Of a DNA stretch of 31,275 bases, positions 15,821 through 25,140 are shown piece after piece. The notes under the pieces are model-generated. The model saw nothing but the letters and a program-made list of their open reading frames with translations. It did not search any database and was not told the origin of the DNA. Position 1 is the stretch's first letter. Every line of letters begins with the position of its first letter. The stretch lies in NCBI GenBank assembly GCA_937967645.1, contig CALBTT010000144.1, forward strand, positions 1-31,275, given 5' to 3'. This stretch comes from an uncultured Zoogloea sp. (GTDB lineage Bacteria; Pseudomonadota; Gammaproteobacteria; Burkholderiales; Rhodocyclaceae). Position numbers and translations under genes: made by a program.

Positions 15821-17113
15821 TCAGGAGGGCGCCACTTCCACCCGGTTGCGCCCCGCCGCCTTGGCACGGTACAGGGCTGAATCGGCCGCTGCCATCAGGG
15901 CCATCACGTCGATGGCCGGGCTGGCCCCGGCGGCCACGCCGATGCTCACCGTTACCGGCGGCGTGTGGCCACCGAGCTCGCTCACGACGGCCGCGCGGAT
16001 CTTCTCCGCGACCAGGGCGATCTGCTCCACGGTGGTGTTGGTGGCGATCACGATGAACTCCTCACCCCCCCAGCGGCACACCATGTCGGAGCCGCGTACG
16101 GCGCCCTTGATCACCAGGCCGACCTGGCGCAGCACCTGGTCGCCGGACAGGTGGCCATAGACATCGTTGATGGCCTTGAAGTTGTCGATGTCGATGAAGG
16201 CCAGCCCGAGGGGCAGCGCCAGACGCTGACACAGTTCCACCTGTGATTTGAGGAAGAGCGTGCCCTGGCGCCGGTTGGCCAGCCCGGTGAGCATGTCGCT
16301 GGAGGCCAGGGCCTGCAGCTGCAACTCAAGCTGCTTGCGGTCGCTGACATCCTGGACCATGCCCACCACCCGCACCGGCGCGCCGTCCGGCCCATGCTCA
16401 CAGACCCGGCCCCGGTCATGCACCCACAGGTAGTGACCGTTGCGGTTGCGGATGCGGTACTCGGCCTCATAGCGCGCACGCTTGCCGCTGAGATGCTCCT
16501 CCAGCACCCCCATCACCCGGGCCCGGTCTTCCGGGTGGACATTGCTGCTCCAGGTGTCCAGCACGGGCTCCATCTCGTCCGGGCCGTAGCCCAGCATGCG
16601 CTTGAGCTGCGGGCTGAAGAACAGGGTGCCGGTGGGCACCTCCCAGTCCCACAGCCCATCGGTAGCCTCGTTGAGGGCGAACCACAGCTGCTTCTCGCGC
16701 TGGTTGGCATCCACCTCCTGCGCCACGCGGTTGGTGATGTCACGGGCGACCGACAGGAAATAGCTGCGCCCGTCGAGCTGAAAGTGGGTGGTATTGACCT
16801 CCACCTCCACCTCATGCCCCTGCTGGTGGCGATGTCGCCCGAGGAAGCGGAAGCACTCGCTGCCACGGATCGCCGCGGCGATCTCCGACCACTGGGGCAG
16901 GCCGTGTACGTCCTTCTGCAGGCTCAGCACGCTGTGATCCAGCACCTCCTCGCGGCTCAGGCCCAGGCTCTCCCAGGCCTTGCGGTTGCCCCACACAATG
17001 CGGGAAGTATCCGGATCGATCAGGTAGACCGCATCGGCAAGCTGATCGAAGAGCACTTCGGCAGCGGGCAGCCGCGCGTGATCCGGACGGGGTGAGGATT
17101 CGGCATCGGCCAT
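15821..17113 (-). CDS. PAS-PAS-GGDEF diguanylate cyclase
   Basis: A 430-aa cytoplasmic protein with two PAS domains (about residues 20-135 and 145-265, the second with the PAC end VVGMVQDVSDRKQ) and a GGDEF domain carrying GGEEF at about residue 350. An RxxD inhibitory site (RGSD) sits five residues before it. It should synthesise c-di-GMP from two GTP. There is no transmembrane segment. The ATG at 17113 begins MADAESS; a longer frame to an ATG at 17188 exists but has little conservation-like character and no good ribosome site. The gene lies 114 bp after nifA on the same strand, with no terminator visible between, so read-through from nifA is possible. Confidence 0.9.
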   Translation of the reverse strand: MADAESSPRPDHARLPAAEVLFDQLADAVYLIDPDTSRIVWGNRKAWESLGLSREEVLDHSVLSLQKDVHGLPQWSEIAAAIRGSECFRFLGRHRHQQGHEVEVEVNTTHFQLDGRSYFLSVARDITNRVAQEVDANQREKQLWFALNEATDGLWDWEVPTGTLFFSPQLKRMLGYGPDEMEPVLDTWSSNVHPEDRARVMGVLEEHLSGKRARYEAEYRIRNRNGHYLWVHDRGRVCEHGPDGAPVRVVGMVQDVSDRKQLELQLQALASSDMLTGLANRRQGTLFLKSQVELCQRLALPLGLAFIDIDNFKAINDVYGHLSGDQVLRQVGLVIKGAVRGSDMVCRWGGEEFIVIATNTTVEQIALVAEKIRAAVVSELGGHTPPVTVSIGVAAGASPAIDVMALMAAADSALYRAKAAGRNRVEVAPS

Positions 17114-17227
17114 GGCGTGATGGGCGGACTCGGGCGATATGACTACGGGGTGTGCAAGTATACCCCCGCCCCCCACCGGATCTGGCATATTCAGCAGCGC
17201 CGTCAGCGTGCCCCGGAAAGGCGGCCC

Positions 17228-18874
17228 TTAGAAACGCCGCACTTCGATATCGAACTTCTGCAGCGCGTAGCCCATCTGGCGTGGTGTGATGTTGAGCAGG
17301 CGCGCGGCCTTGGCCTGCACCCAGCCGCTGCGCTCCATGGCCCAGATCAGGCGCTCCTTCTCGCCTTCCGGCATGTCATCGCCGAACTGGCGGGCCGGTG
17401 CGGCGGCGCTGTTGCGGTGGGGCAGCTCAGGCACCGGGACCGACACCTCGAAGGCCCCGGACGCGGGCTTGATCGGCGCCACCGCGTCGTCCTTGTCCAC
17501 GTTGTGCAGGGTCTGGGTCAGGCAGCGGCTGGTCTGGCAGGGGAAATGCACTTCGGTGATGGCCTCGCCACGGGCCATCGTGGCGGTGCGCTCGATACAG
17601 TTCTCCAACTCGCGCACATTGCCCGGCCAGTAACAATTGACCAGCACCTTGAGGGCCTCCGTGGTCACCTTGAGATCACGGCCGTTCTCCCGGTTGTAGC
17701 GGTCCATGAAGAAGGCGATCAGCGGCGGGATGTCCTCGCGGCGCTCGCGCAGGGGCGGCAGGAAGAGGCTGACCACATTGATCCGGTAATACAGGTCGGC
17801 CCGGAACTCACCGGCCGCCACCATCTTCTCCAGGTTGCGGTTGGTGGCGAACACCAGACGCACATCCACCTTGATGGAACGGGTGCCGCCCACCCGCTCG
17901 AACTCCCGCTCCTGCAGCACGCGCAGCAGCTTGGCCTGGAAGGCCGGCGAGATGTCGCCGATCTCGTCGAGGAACAGGGTGCCCTTGTCGGCCATCTCGA
18001 AGCGCCCCTTGCGCTCGCCCACCGCGCCGGTGAAGCTGCCCTTCTCGTGGCCGAAGAGCTCGGACTCCAGCAGGCTCTCCGTGAGGGCCGCACAATTCAC
18101 CTTGACGAAGGGGGCATCCTTGCGCGGCGACAGGTTGTGCAGGGCCCGGGCAATCACCTCCTTGCCGGTTCCGCTCTCACCGCGCAGCAGCACCGTGGAA
18201 CGCGACGGCCCGGCCTGGTGCACCTCGGCGAAGACATCCTGCATGCGCTTCGACACGCCGATCACGTTGTCCAGGCGGAAACGTCCCTTCAACTCCTGGC
18301 GCAGGCGTCGCGTCTCGCTGATCAGCTGGTTGCGCTCCTCCACTACCGTTCGCTGCAGCGCCAGGGCCTGCCCCACCAGGCTGGCCACCATGGTCAACAG
18401 GCGCACGTCCTCGTTGAAGCCGCCACCGCAGTGGCTGCCGCTGACGCGGTCGATGGTGATGACCCCCACCACCGTCTTGGCCATGCGGATCGGCATGCCC
18501 ACCAGGGCGATGCGCTCGCCGTCCACCGAATCCAGCGCGCCGGTCCGGTTGAGGAAGAAGGGCTCGGCGGCCAGGTCCTGCACCACGGCCGGCATGCCGC
18601 TGGAGAACACCTTGCCGATGATGCCCTCGCCCGGGCGGTAGTGACCGGCGTCGTACTCCTCGGGGCTCAGTCCGGCCGCCGCCAGCAGATGCAGACCGGT
18701 GTCTTCCGGGCTGTCGGTGACGATCATGCAGCGCCGGTAGCCCATGTTGTTGGCCAGCACATTGAGGGCTTCGTGGCAGGTCTTGCCCACGTCAAGGCTG
18801 GAAGTCAGGATCTTGCTGATCTCGTAGATGGTCGCGAGCTCGGTCTGAGCCCGCACATGCAGAACCGCGTTCAT
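17228..18874 (-). CDS. NifA, sigma-54-dependent activator of nif genes
   Basis: A 548-aa bacterial enhancer-binding protein. The GAF domain is at about 12-175 and the AAA+ domain at about 200-430, with Walker A GESGTGKE (232-239), sigma-54 contact loop GSFTGA (279-284; most NifA proteins have GAFTGA), Walker B TLFLDEIGD (299-307) and the arginine-finger region. The C-terminal Fis-type helix-turn-helix is AKAARLLNITPRQMGYALQK. Cys414 and Cys426 (CX11C) plus Cys446 and Cys451 (CX4C) form the interdomain motif of oxygen-sensitive NifA proteins. No nifL adjoins it. The ATG at 18874 has AAGGAG upstream. Its likely targets here are the nifB and iscS promoters, which carry TGT-N10-ACA boxes. Confidence 0.97.
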   Translation of the reverse strand: MNAVLHVRAQTELATIYEISKILTSSLDVGKTCHEALNVLANNMGYRRCMIVTDSPEDTGLHLLAAAGLSPEEYDAGHYRPGEGIIGKVFSSGMPAVVQDLAAEPFFLNRTGALDSVDGERIALVGMPIRMAKTVVGVITIDRVSGSHCGGGFNEDVRLLTMVASLVGQALALQRTVVEERNQLISETRRLRQELKGRFRLDNVIGVSKRMQDVFAEVHQAGPSRSTVLLRGESGTGKEVIARALHNLSPRKDAPFVKVNCAALTESLLESELFGHEKGSFTGAVGERKGRFEMADKGTLFLDEIGDISPAFQAKLLRVLQEREFERVGGTRSIKVDVRLVFATNRNLEKMVAAGEFRADLYYRINVVSLFLPPLRERREDIPPLIAFFMDRYNRENGRDLKVTTEALKVLVNCYWPGNVRELENCIERTATMARGEAITEVHFPCQTSRCLTQTLHNVDKDDAVAPIKPASGAFEVSVPVPELPHRNSAAAPARQFGDDMPEGEKERLIWAMERSGWVQAKAARLLNITPRQMGYALQKFDIEVRRF

Positions 18875-19146
18875 CGCGAGACTCCTTCAAGCAGGTTCAG
18901 GTCTTTCAGGGGCGGCCCGGATTGCCTGAATGTCGCACCGGGCCACATGGGGTCAAACCAAGCAAGGCTTATACCTACCAACGCCATGGTTATTTCTTAT
19001 CGAGCCTTCCCGACAAGCCATTGATTTAGCAAAAGGCATCCCCGCCCGTCCCGCATGCGCCCCCGACCAGCCCCGGTCTGCGAGCGCCCTTCATCAGTCA
19101 TTCCGGGTGCTTGGCGCCTCGTCCTGGTGCATTGCCGGCGGCCCTC

Positions 19147-19162
19147 TGTGTGGAATCCGACA
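19147..19162. promoter_or_regulatory. NifA upstream activator site for iscS unit
   Basis: TGT-N10-ACA at 19147-19162, centred about 126 bp upstream of the start predicted from the sigma-54 site at 19255-19270. It is the only such box seen in this intergenic region. Confidence 0.72.
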
Positions 19163-19254
19163 AAGGCGACAAAGCCCGGCCCCGTATCCCGACGACGCCT
19201 TGCGACAAAAACGACATTCCTTATAAATCAAAGCCCTAAACCCCATGATCGGCA

Positions 19255-19270
19255 TGGCATCGAAGTTGCT
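19255..19270 (+). promoter_or_regulatory. Sigma-54 (-24/-12) promoter of the iscS unit
   Basis: TGGCATCGAAGTTGCT matches the consensus at all but two specified positions, with correct GG-GC spacing and a perfect TTGCT -12 element. Transcription would begin near 19281, leaving a leader of about 31 nt before the iscS ATG. Confidence 0.85.
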
Positions 19271-19311
19271 GGAGTCCTCTGCGAAAGCCCCCCACGCGGA
19301 GAACAAGACCC

Positions 19312-20523
19312 ATGACGACCCAACCGATCTATCTCGACTATGCAGCGACGACCCCGGTGGACGCCCGGGTGGCCGCGAAGATGATTCCCTACCTCACCGA
19401 GCTCTTCGGCAACCCGGCCAGCCGCTCCCATGCCTATGGCTGGGCCGCCGAAGAGGCCGTGGAGATCGCCCGTGAACAGGTGGCGTCGCTGGTCGGCGCC
19501 GACCCGAAAGAGATTGTCTGGACCTCCGGCGCGACCGAGTCCAACAACCTGGCCATCAAGGGCGCGGCACGCTTCCATGCTGGCCGCGGCAAGCACCTGA
19601 TCACACCGCGAACCGAGCACAAGTCCGTGCTCGACACCTGCCGCGAACTCGAGCGGGAAGGTTTTGAAGTCACCTACCTGGAGGTCGAGAGCGACGGCCT
19701 GATCGACCTCGACAAGCTCACCGCGGCGATCCGCCCGGACACCATCCTCATCTCCACCATGCTGGTGAACAACGAGATCGGGGTGATCCAGGACGTGGCC
19801 GCCATCGGCGCCCTGTGCCGCGCCAAGGGCATCCTCTACCACGTGGATGCGGCCCAGGCCGCCGGCAAGGTGGAGATCGACCTGGCCGCCACGCCGATCG
19901 ACCTGCTCTCCCTGTCGGCCCACAAGACCTACGGCCCGAAGGGCATCGGTGCCTTGTACGTGCGGCGCAAGCCGCGGGTCCGCCTGGAGGCCCTGATCCA
20001 CGGCGGTGGCCACGAGCGCGGGCTGCGCTCCGGCACCCTGCCGACCCATCAGATCGTCGGCATGGGCGAAGCCTACGCCCTGGCCCGCGCCAGCATGAGC
20101 ACCGAGAACGAACGCATCCGCTGGCTGCGCGATCGCCTGTGGGCCGGCCTCTCCGCCATGGACGAGGTGTATCTGAACGGCCACCTCGACGCCCGCGTGC
20201 CCCACAACCTGAACGTCAGCTTCAATTACGTGGAAGGCGAATCCCTGCTGATGGGCATCAAGCAGCTGGCGGTGTCCTCCGGGTCGGCCTGCACCTCGGC
20301 CAGCCTGGAGCCTTCCTACGTGCTGCGCGCCCTGGGCCGCAGCGACGAGCTGGCCCACAGCTCCATCCGCTTCTCGATCGGCCGCTTCACCACCCAGGCC
20401 GAGGTGGACACCACCATCGCCCTGGTCACCGAAGCGGTCGCCAAGCTCCGCGAACTCTCTCCCCTGTGGGAGATGGTCCGCGATGGCATCGACCTGGACA
20501 GCATCCAGTGGGCGTCCCACTGA
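19312..20523 (+). CDS. IscS-type cysteine desulfurase, NifA-controlled copy
   Basis: A 403-aa PLP enzyme of the IscS kind. The PLP Lys is Lys205 (SAHKTYGPKG) and the persulfide Cys is Cys327 in SSGSACTSASLEPSYVL, the long loop typical of IscS that reaches the IscU active site. The C-terminus DLDSIQWASH matches the IscS tail that docks scaffold proteins. It is nearly the same length as E. coli IscS. The ATG at 19312 follows GGAG and a sigma-54 promoter. It heads a six-gene unit with iscU, erpA, iscA, hscA and fdx. A separate housekeeping isc operon is expected elsewhere in the genome but cannot be seen here. It is distinct from the NifS at 6067-7215. Confidence 0.95.
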   Translation: MTTQPIYLDYAATTPVDARVAAKMIPYLTELFGNPASRSHAYGWAAEEAVEIAREQVASLVGADPKEIVWTSGATESNNLAIKGAARFHAGRGKHLITPRTEHKSVLDTCRELEREGFEVTYLEVESDGLIDLDKLTAAIRPDTILISTMLVNNEIGVIQDVAAIGALCRAKGILYHVDAAQAAGKVEIDLAATPIDLLSLSAHKTYGPKGIGALYVRRKPRVRLEALIHGGGHERGLRSGTLPTHQIVGMGEAYALARASMSTENERIRWLRDRLWAGLSAMDEVYLNGHLDARVPHNLNVSFNYVEGESLLMGIKQLAVSSGSACTSASLEPSYVLRALGRSDELAHSSIRFSIGRFTTQAEVDTTIALVTEAVAKLRELSPLWEMVRDGIDLDSIQWASH

Positions 20524-20557
20524 ACGCCCCCCACGACCGAACCCCTGGAGAAACACC

Positions 20558-20983
20558 ATGGCCTACAGCGAAAAAGTCATCGAGCACTACGAAAACCCCC
20601 GCAACGTCGGCAGCTTCGGCAAGGAAGACGAGGACGTGGGCACCGGCATGGTCGGCGCCCCGGCCTGCGGCGACGTGATGCGCCTGCAGATCAAGGTATC
20701 CGCCGACGGCGTCATCGAGGACGCCAGGTTCAAGACCTATGGCTGCGGTTCGGCCATTGCCTCGAGCTCCCTGGTCACCGAATGGGTCAAGGGCAAGACG
20801 CTCAGCGAGGCCCTCGACATCAAGAACACCGAGATCGCCGAAGAGCTGGCCCTGCCGCCGGTCAAGATCCACTGCTCGATCCTCGCCGAGGACGCCATCA
20901 AGGCGGCCGTGGCCGACTATCGCGCCAAACACGGCAGCACCACCGAAACCGAAACCGCCATCTGCGCCCCCGTCGCCCCCTGA
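20558..20983 (+). CDS. IscU Fe-S scaffold
   Basis: A 141-aa scaffold on which [2Fe-2S] and [4Fe-4S] clusters are built. Ligands are Cys37, Cys63 and Cys106 with Asp39 (ACGDV), at the same numbers as in E. coli IscU. The LPPVK motif (99-103) that HscA recognises is intact. The C-terminus is longer than usual, with a Thr/Glu-rich tail (HGSTTETETAICAPVAP) that adds a fourth cysteine. It has no NifU-type central ferredoxin or C-terminal Nfu domain. The start is ATG 20558 with GGAG at 20547-20550; the gap after iscS is 34 bp. Confidence 0.96.
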   Translation: MAYSEKVIEHYENPRNVGSFGKEDEDVGTGMVGAPACGDVMRLQIKVSADGVIEDARFKTYGCGSAIASSSLVTEWVKGKTLSEALDIKNTEIAEELALPPVKIHCSILAEDAIKAAVADYRAKHGSTTETETAICAPVAP

Positions 20984-20995
20984 GGAGCCCACGCC

Positions 20996-21349
20996 ATGAA
21001 CACCACCGTTACCGAAATGCCCGCCTCCGTCATCTTTACCCCGGCTGCTGCCGGCAAGGTGGCCGAGCTGATCGCCGAGGAAGGCAACACCGCCCTCAAG
21101 CTGCGCGTCTATGTGAGCGGCGGCGGCTGCTCCGGCTTCCAGTACGGCTTCTCCTTCGACGAGGTGGCCAACGAAGACGACCTGAGCATCGTGCAGTCGG
21201 GCGTCACCCTGCTGATCGACTCCATGAGCACCCAGTACCTGATGGGCGCCGAGATCGACTATGAAGACGGCCTCGAGGGCTCCCGCTTTGTCATCCGCAA
21301 CCCCAACGCCACCAGCACCTGTGGCTGCGGCAGCTCTTTCTCCATGTGA
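20996..21349 (+). CDS. ErpA-like A-type Fe-S carrier
   Basis: A 117-aa A-type carrier. Cys45 (GGGCSGFQYGF), Cys109 and Cys111 (TCGCGSSFSM) are the cluster ligands. The FQYGFSFDE and DYEDGLEGSRFVIRNPNA segments resemble ErpA more than IscA; ErpA delivers [4Fe-4S] clusters to apoproteins. In E. coli erpA is not in the isc operon, so its place between iscU and iscA is unusual. Start ATG 20996 with GAGGAG upstream; the gap from iscU is 12 bp. Confidence 0.9.
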   Translation: MNTTVTEMPASVIFTPAAAGKVAELIAEEGNTALKLRVYVSGGGCSGFQYGFSFDEVANEDDLSIVQSGVTLLIDSMSTQYLMGAEIDYEDGLEGSRFVIRNPNATSTCGCGSSFSM

Positions 21350-21366
21350 CCCGGGAGGCCACCGAC

Positions 21367-21690
21367 ATGGCGATCACCGTCACTGAGAAGGCCGCGCGCC
21401 ACATCCAGAAAACCCTCGACAAGCGCGGCAAGGGCTTCGGCCTGCGCCTCGCCGTCAAGACCAGCGGCTGCTCCGGCATGGCCTATGCGCTGGAGTTCGC
21501 CGACGAGAGCCTGCCCGAGGACCTGGTCTTCGAGAGCGCCGGGGTCAGGCTGCTGGTGGACCCGCGCAGCCTGCCCTATCTGGATGGCACCGAGCTGGAT
21601 TTCGTACGCGAGGGCCTCAACGAGGGCTTCAAGTTCAACAACCCCAACGCCAAGGCCGAATGCGGCTGCGGCGAGAGCTTCGCCGTCTGA
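21367..21690 (+). CDS. IscA A-type Fe-S carrier
   Basis: A 107-aa protein with IscA features: MAITVTEKAARHI at the start, Cys35 (TSGCSGMAY), Cys99 and Cys101 (ECGCGESFAV). It has the same length and cysteine numbers as E. coli IscA. It binds iron or clusters and hands them on, often with ErpA. ATG 21367 with GGGAGG upstream; an in-frame GTG at 21346 is less likely. The gap from the ErpA-like gene is 17 bp. Confidence 0.95.
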   Translation: MAITVTEKAARHIQKTLDKRGKGFGLRLAVKTSGCSGMAYALEFADESLPEDLVFESAGVRLLVDPRSLPYLDGTELDFVREGLNEGFKFNNPNAKAECGCGESFAV

Positions 21691-21715
21691 AACCGCCTGG
21701 AAGGGAGAGACCATC

Positions 21716-23592
<1,877 letters not shown>

Positions 23593-23593
<1 letters not shown>

Positions 23594-23931
23594 TGCCCAC
23601 CGTCCGCGTGCTGCCCCACCCCCAGCTGTGTCCCACCGGGGCCCATATCGAATCCCGGCCCGGCGAGTCCTTGTGCGACGCCCTGCTGGCCGCCGGGGTG
23701 CCCCTGGAACACGCCTGCGAGAAGGTGGCGGCCTGCGCCACCTGCCACGTCTACATCCGCCAGGGCGGCGCCAGCGTGGCGCCGAGCAGTGATCTGGAAG
23801 AGGACCAGCTGGACTCCGCCTGGGCCCTGCAGGCCGACTCCCGCCTGGCCTGCTGCGTCAAGCTCGGCGACACCGATCTGCTGATCGAGATCCCCAAGCA
23901 CTCCCGCAACCACGCGCGGGAGCACGGCTGA
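23593..23931 (+). CDS. Isc-type [2Fe-2S] ferredoxin Fdx
   Basis: A 112-aa adrenodoxin-like ferredoxin. Cluster ligands are Cys42, Cys48, Cys51 (ACEKVAACATC) and Cys87 (RLACC, with Cys88 next to it). The C-terminal EIPKHSRNHAREH is the mark of Isc ferredoxins, which give electrons to IscS/IscU during cluster assembly. ATG 23593 overlaps the hscA stop. It is the last gene of the unit; IscX, which often follows, is absent. No clear terminator is visible in the 30-bp gap to the convergent DUF192 gene. Confidence 0.95.
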
Positions 23932-23961
23932 ACGGCACGCCTGGAACAGCCGCGGCAGGAC

Positions 23962-24423
23962 TCAGCGCGCGACGCCGGCCAGCTTGTCTGCGCCGACGAT
24001 ACGCGTGCCCGGCCCGAAGCCCTTCTGCTTGAACCAGCCCAGGTTCATCTCCAGGGCGAAGCGGGCCGGCTTGGCGGCGCAGTGGTTGGTCTCGGTCTGG
24101 GGCTGCATGTCCTCGATGTTGAGGATCCGCCCCTCCGCGTCCATGAAAGCCACCGACAGGGGCAGCAGGGTGTTCTTCATCCACATGCAATGGCGCTGCT
24201 CTTCGGTGAACACGAAGAGCATGCCGTGGTTGGGCGGCATGCTGCGACGCTGCATCAAGCCCACCATGCGGTGCTCCTGCGTCGCCGCCACCTCGGCCTC
24301 GATCCGGTACATGCCCGCCCCCAACTCAGTGACCGGCATGGCCGCCTGCGCGTCGGCGCGTGAGATCGGGGCAAGCAGGGAAACAGCAGCAAGGACGGAC
24401 AGCAGCGGGCGGGACAGGCACAT
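23962..24423 (-). CDS. Exported DUF192-family protein
   Basis: A 153-aa protein with a signal peptide (about residues 1-25, ending SRADAQA) and one DUF192 domain: MVGLMQRRSMPPNHGMLFVF, MWMKNTLLPLSVAFMD and the C-terminal NHCAAKPARFALEMNLGWFKQKGF (quoted in parts). DUF192 proteins are small periplasmic beta-barrel-like proteins of unknown function. The ATG at 24423 gives the clean signal peptide; a longer frame to 24543 would run into repeat sequence. No strong ribosome site is seen. It is convergent with the isc unit and has no evident functional tie to it. Confidence 0.87.
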   Translation of the reverse strand: MCLSRPLLSVLAAVSLLAPISRADAQAAMPVTELGAGMYRIEAEVAATQEHRMVGLMQRRSMPPNHGMLFVFTEEQRHCMWMKNTLLPLSVAFMDAEGRILNIEDMQPQTETNHCAAKPARFALEMNLGWFKQKGFGPGTRIVGADKLAGVAR

Positions 24424-24514
24424 GATGCAGACTCGGATGAAGGATCGACGCCGCGAACTTAGCACGAAATACCTTGCGGCTTCCCTGCGGCATCGGGCGG
24501 GACTTGCACCCCCC

Positions 24515-24580
24515 GTAGGGGCTGGCTTCAGCCAGCCCGCCACGCATGACGACTCACGGGCGGCTTAAGCCGCTCCTGCA
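24515..24580. repeat. Degenerate inverted hairpin repeat
   Basis: Two arms, 24515-24540 (GGGGCTGGCTTCAGCCAGCC) and 24558-24580 (GGGCGGCTTAAGCCGC), in inverted order like the copies at 2440-2523 and 24954-25022 but with changed bases that keep each palindrome paired. Compensatory changes in the left arm (CTGGC/GCCAG for GCGGC/GCCGC) suggest the hairpin itself matters or that this is a variant subtype. Confidence 0.75.
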
Positions 24581-24587
24581 CCTTCGG

Positions 24588-24860
24588 AATTGAGTTCCGG
24601 TGCGCCGTATCTCGATTACGGAGCACGAGATGTCAAATCCGATGCTCCGGATGTCAATTACGCGGGGCTGGATGTCACATCCTGAGCCCGATAACTCAGT
24701 TAACGGGACGCGGAATTGAGTTAACGAACACAAGATGTCAGTTAACGGGTTCAGGATGTGAGTTAACGAGTGGCGGATGTCAGTTAACCGACGCAGGATG
24801 TCAGTTAACCGATGGCGGATGTCAGTTAAGCGGTGGCGTAACTGAGTAAAGCCGGCGCGT
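24588..24860. repeat. Thirteen 21-bp tandem units, degenerate, no indels
   Basis: Thirteen units of exactly 21 bp run without a gap from 24588 to 24860. The best units (8 and 10-12, 24735-24755 and 24777-24839) begin ATGTCAGTTAAC; outer units are diverged by substitution only. Seven central units have GTTAAC or a one-base variant at the same place. On the minus strand one frame is open throughout and reads as heptads of LTDIRHR type (Leu at one position, Ile three later), but no start codon with a ribosome site precedes it outside the neighbouring repeats. It may be a small coiled-coil-like coding remnant or a DNA array whose sites fall on one face of the helix. Confidence 0.9.
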
Positions 24861-24928
24861 GATGGGCCTGTCGGAATCTTTGTGTTTGAGGCGGGTTTGG
24901 GACTGCTGGTCGGCTTTCCGTTGTTCCA

Positions 24929-25108
24929 CGCCGGCCGCCCGATTCGAGCAGCCTGTAGGGGCGGCTTCAGCCGCCCGCAGGTGCTTGATCGGAGTCCGCG
25001 GGCGGCTGAAGCCGCCCCTACATGGGACGCAAAGAAAGGGGTCGCCCGCCGGGGCGAATTCCCGGCCAATTCAAGGTGGGAAAAAGGAACGCCGCCCAGC
25101 AAAGGCAC
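24929..25108. repeat. Dispersed composite repeat, copy 2
   Basis: Shares blocks 24929-24952, 25026-25074 and 25091-25108 with 14-37, 107-155 and 172-189. Where copy 1 has two small hairpins, this copy carries the 69-bp inverted repeat at 24954-25022, as if that unit had replaced or been inserted into the middle. Confidence 0.8.
24954..25022. repeat. Perfect 25-bp inverted repeat (REP-like doublet)
   Basis: Arms 24954-24978 and 24998-25022 are perfect inverted copies of 25 bp, beginning TGTAGGGGCGGC, around a 19-bp spacer. Each arm also folds on itself. The spacer contains GTGCTTGATC, the reverse complement of GATCAAGCAC in the copy at 2440-2523. Confidence 0.88.
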
Positions 25109-25140
25109 AAACAAGCGGCGGCCCCCGCCCCCCTACCCGC

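Larger units (their letters stand above)
18875..19311. other. Divergent nifA / iscS intergenic region, 437 bp
   Basis: No gene is convincing here. It holds the upstream region of nifA on the minus side, in which I see no clear sigma-54 or sigma-70 consensus, and on the plus side the NifA box (19147-19162), the sigma-54 promoter (19255-19270) and an AT-richer stretch at about 19203-19240 that could bind IHF. The divergent layout would let one NifA-bound region affect both directions. Confidence 0.7.
24424..25140. other. 717-bp repeat-rich intergenic region
   Basis: Between the DUF192 gene and rluE lie, in order, a degenerate hairpin repeat, the 21-bp tandem array, a second copy of the composite repeat seen at 14-189 and a large perfect inverted repeat inside it. 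No convincing gene is present. It looks like a hot spot where several repeat types have accumulated. Confidence 0.75.

Noticed and set aside
17114..17188. Longer start for the PAS-PAS-GGDEF gene at ATG 17188
   Set aside because: The added 25 residues are Pro/Gly-rich with no ribosome site; the ATG at 17113 is a safer choice, though not proven.
18875..19030. Sigma-54 promoter or FNR/Anr box for nifA
   Set aside because: Candidate GG-GC pairs have wrong spacing, and the TTGAT at about 19020 has no matching right half-site.
24588..24860. CRISPR array
   Set aside because: The units are direct 21-bp tandem copies with no unique spacers, and no cas gene is in the window.
24554..25114. Minus-strand frame containing the heptad repeats as a 186-aa gene
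   Set aside because: Its TTG start and first 60 or so codons lie in dispersed hairpin repeats, and no other start with a ribosome site precedes the heptads, so I do not list it as a gene.
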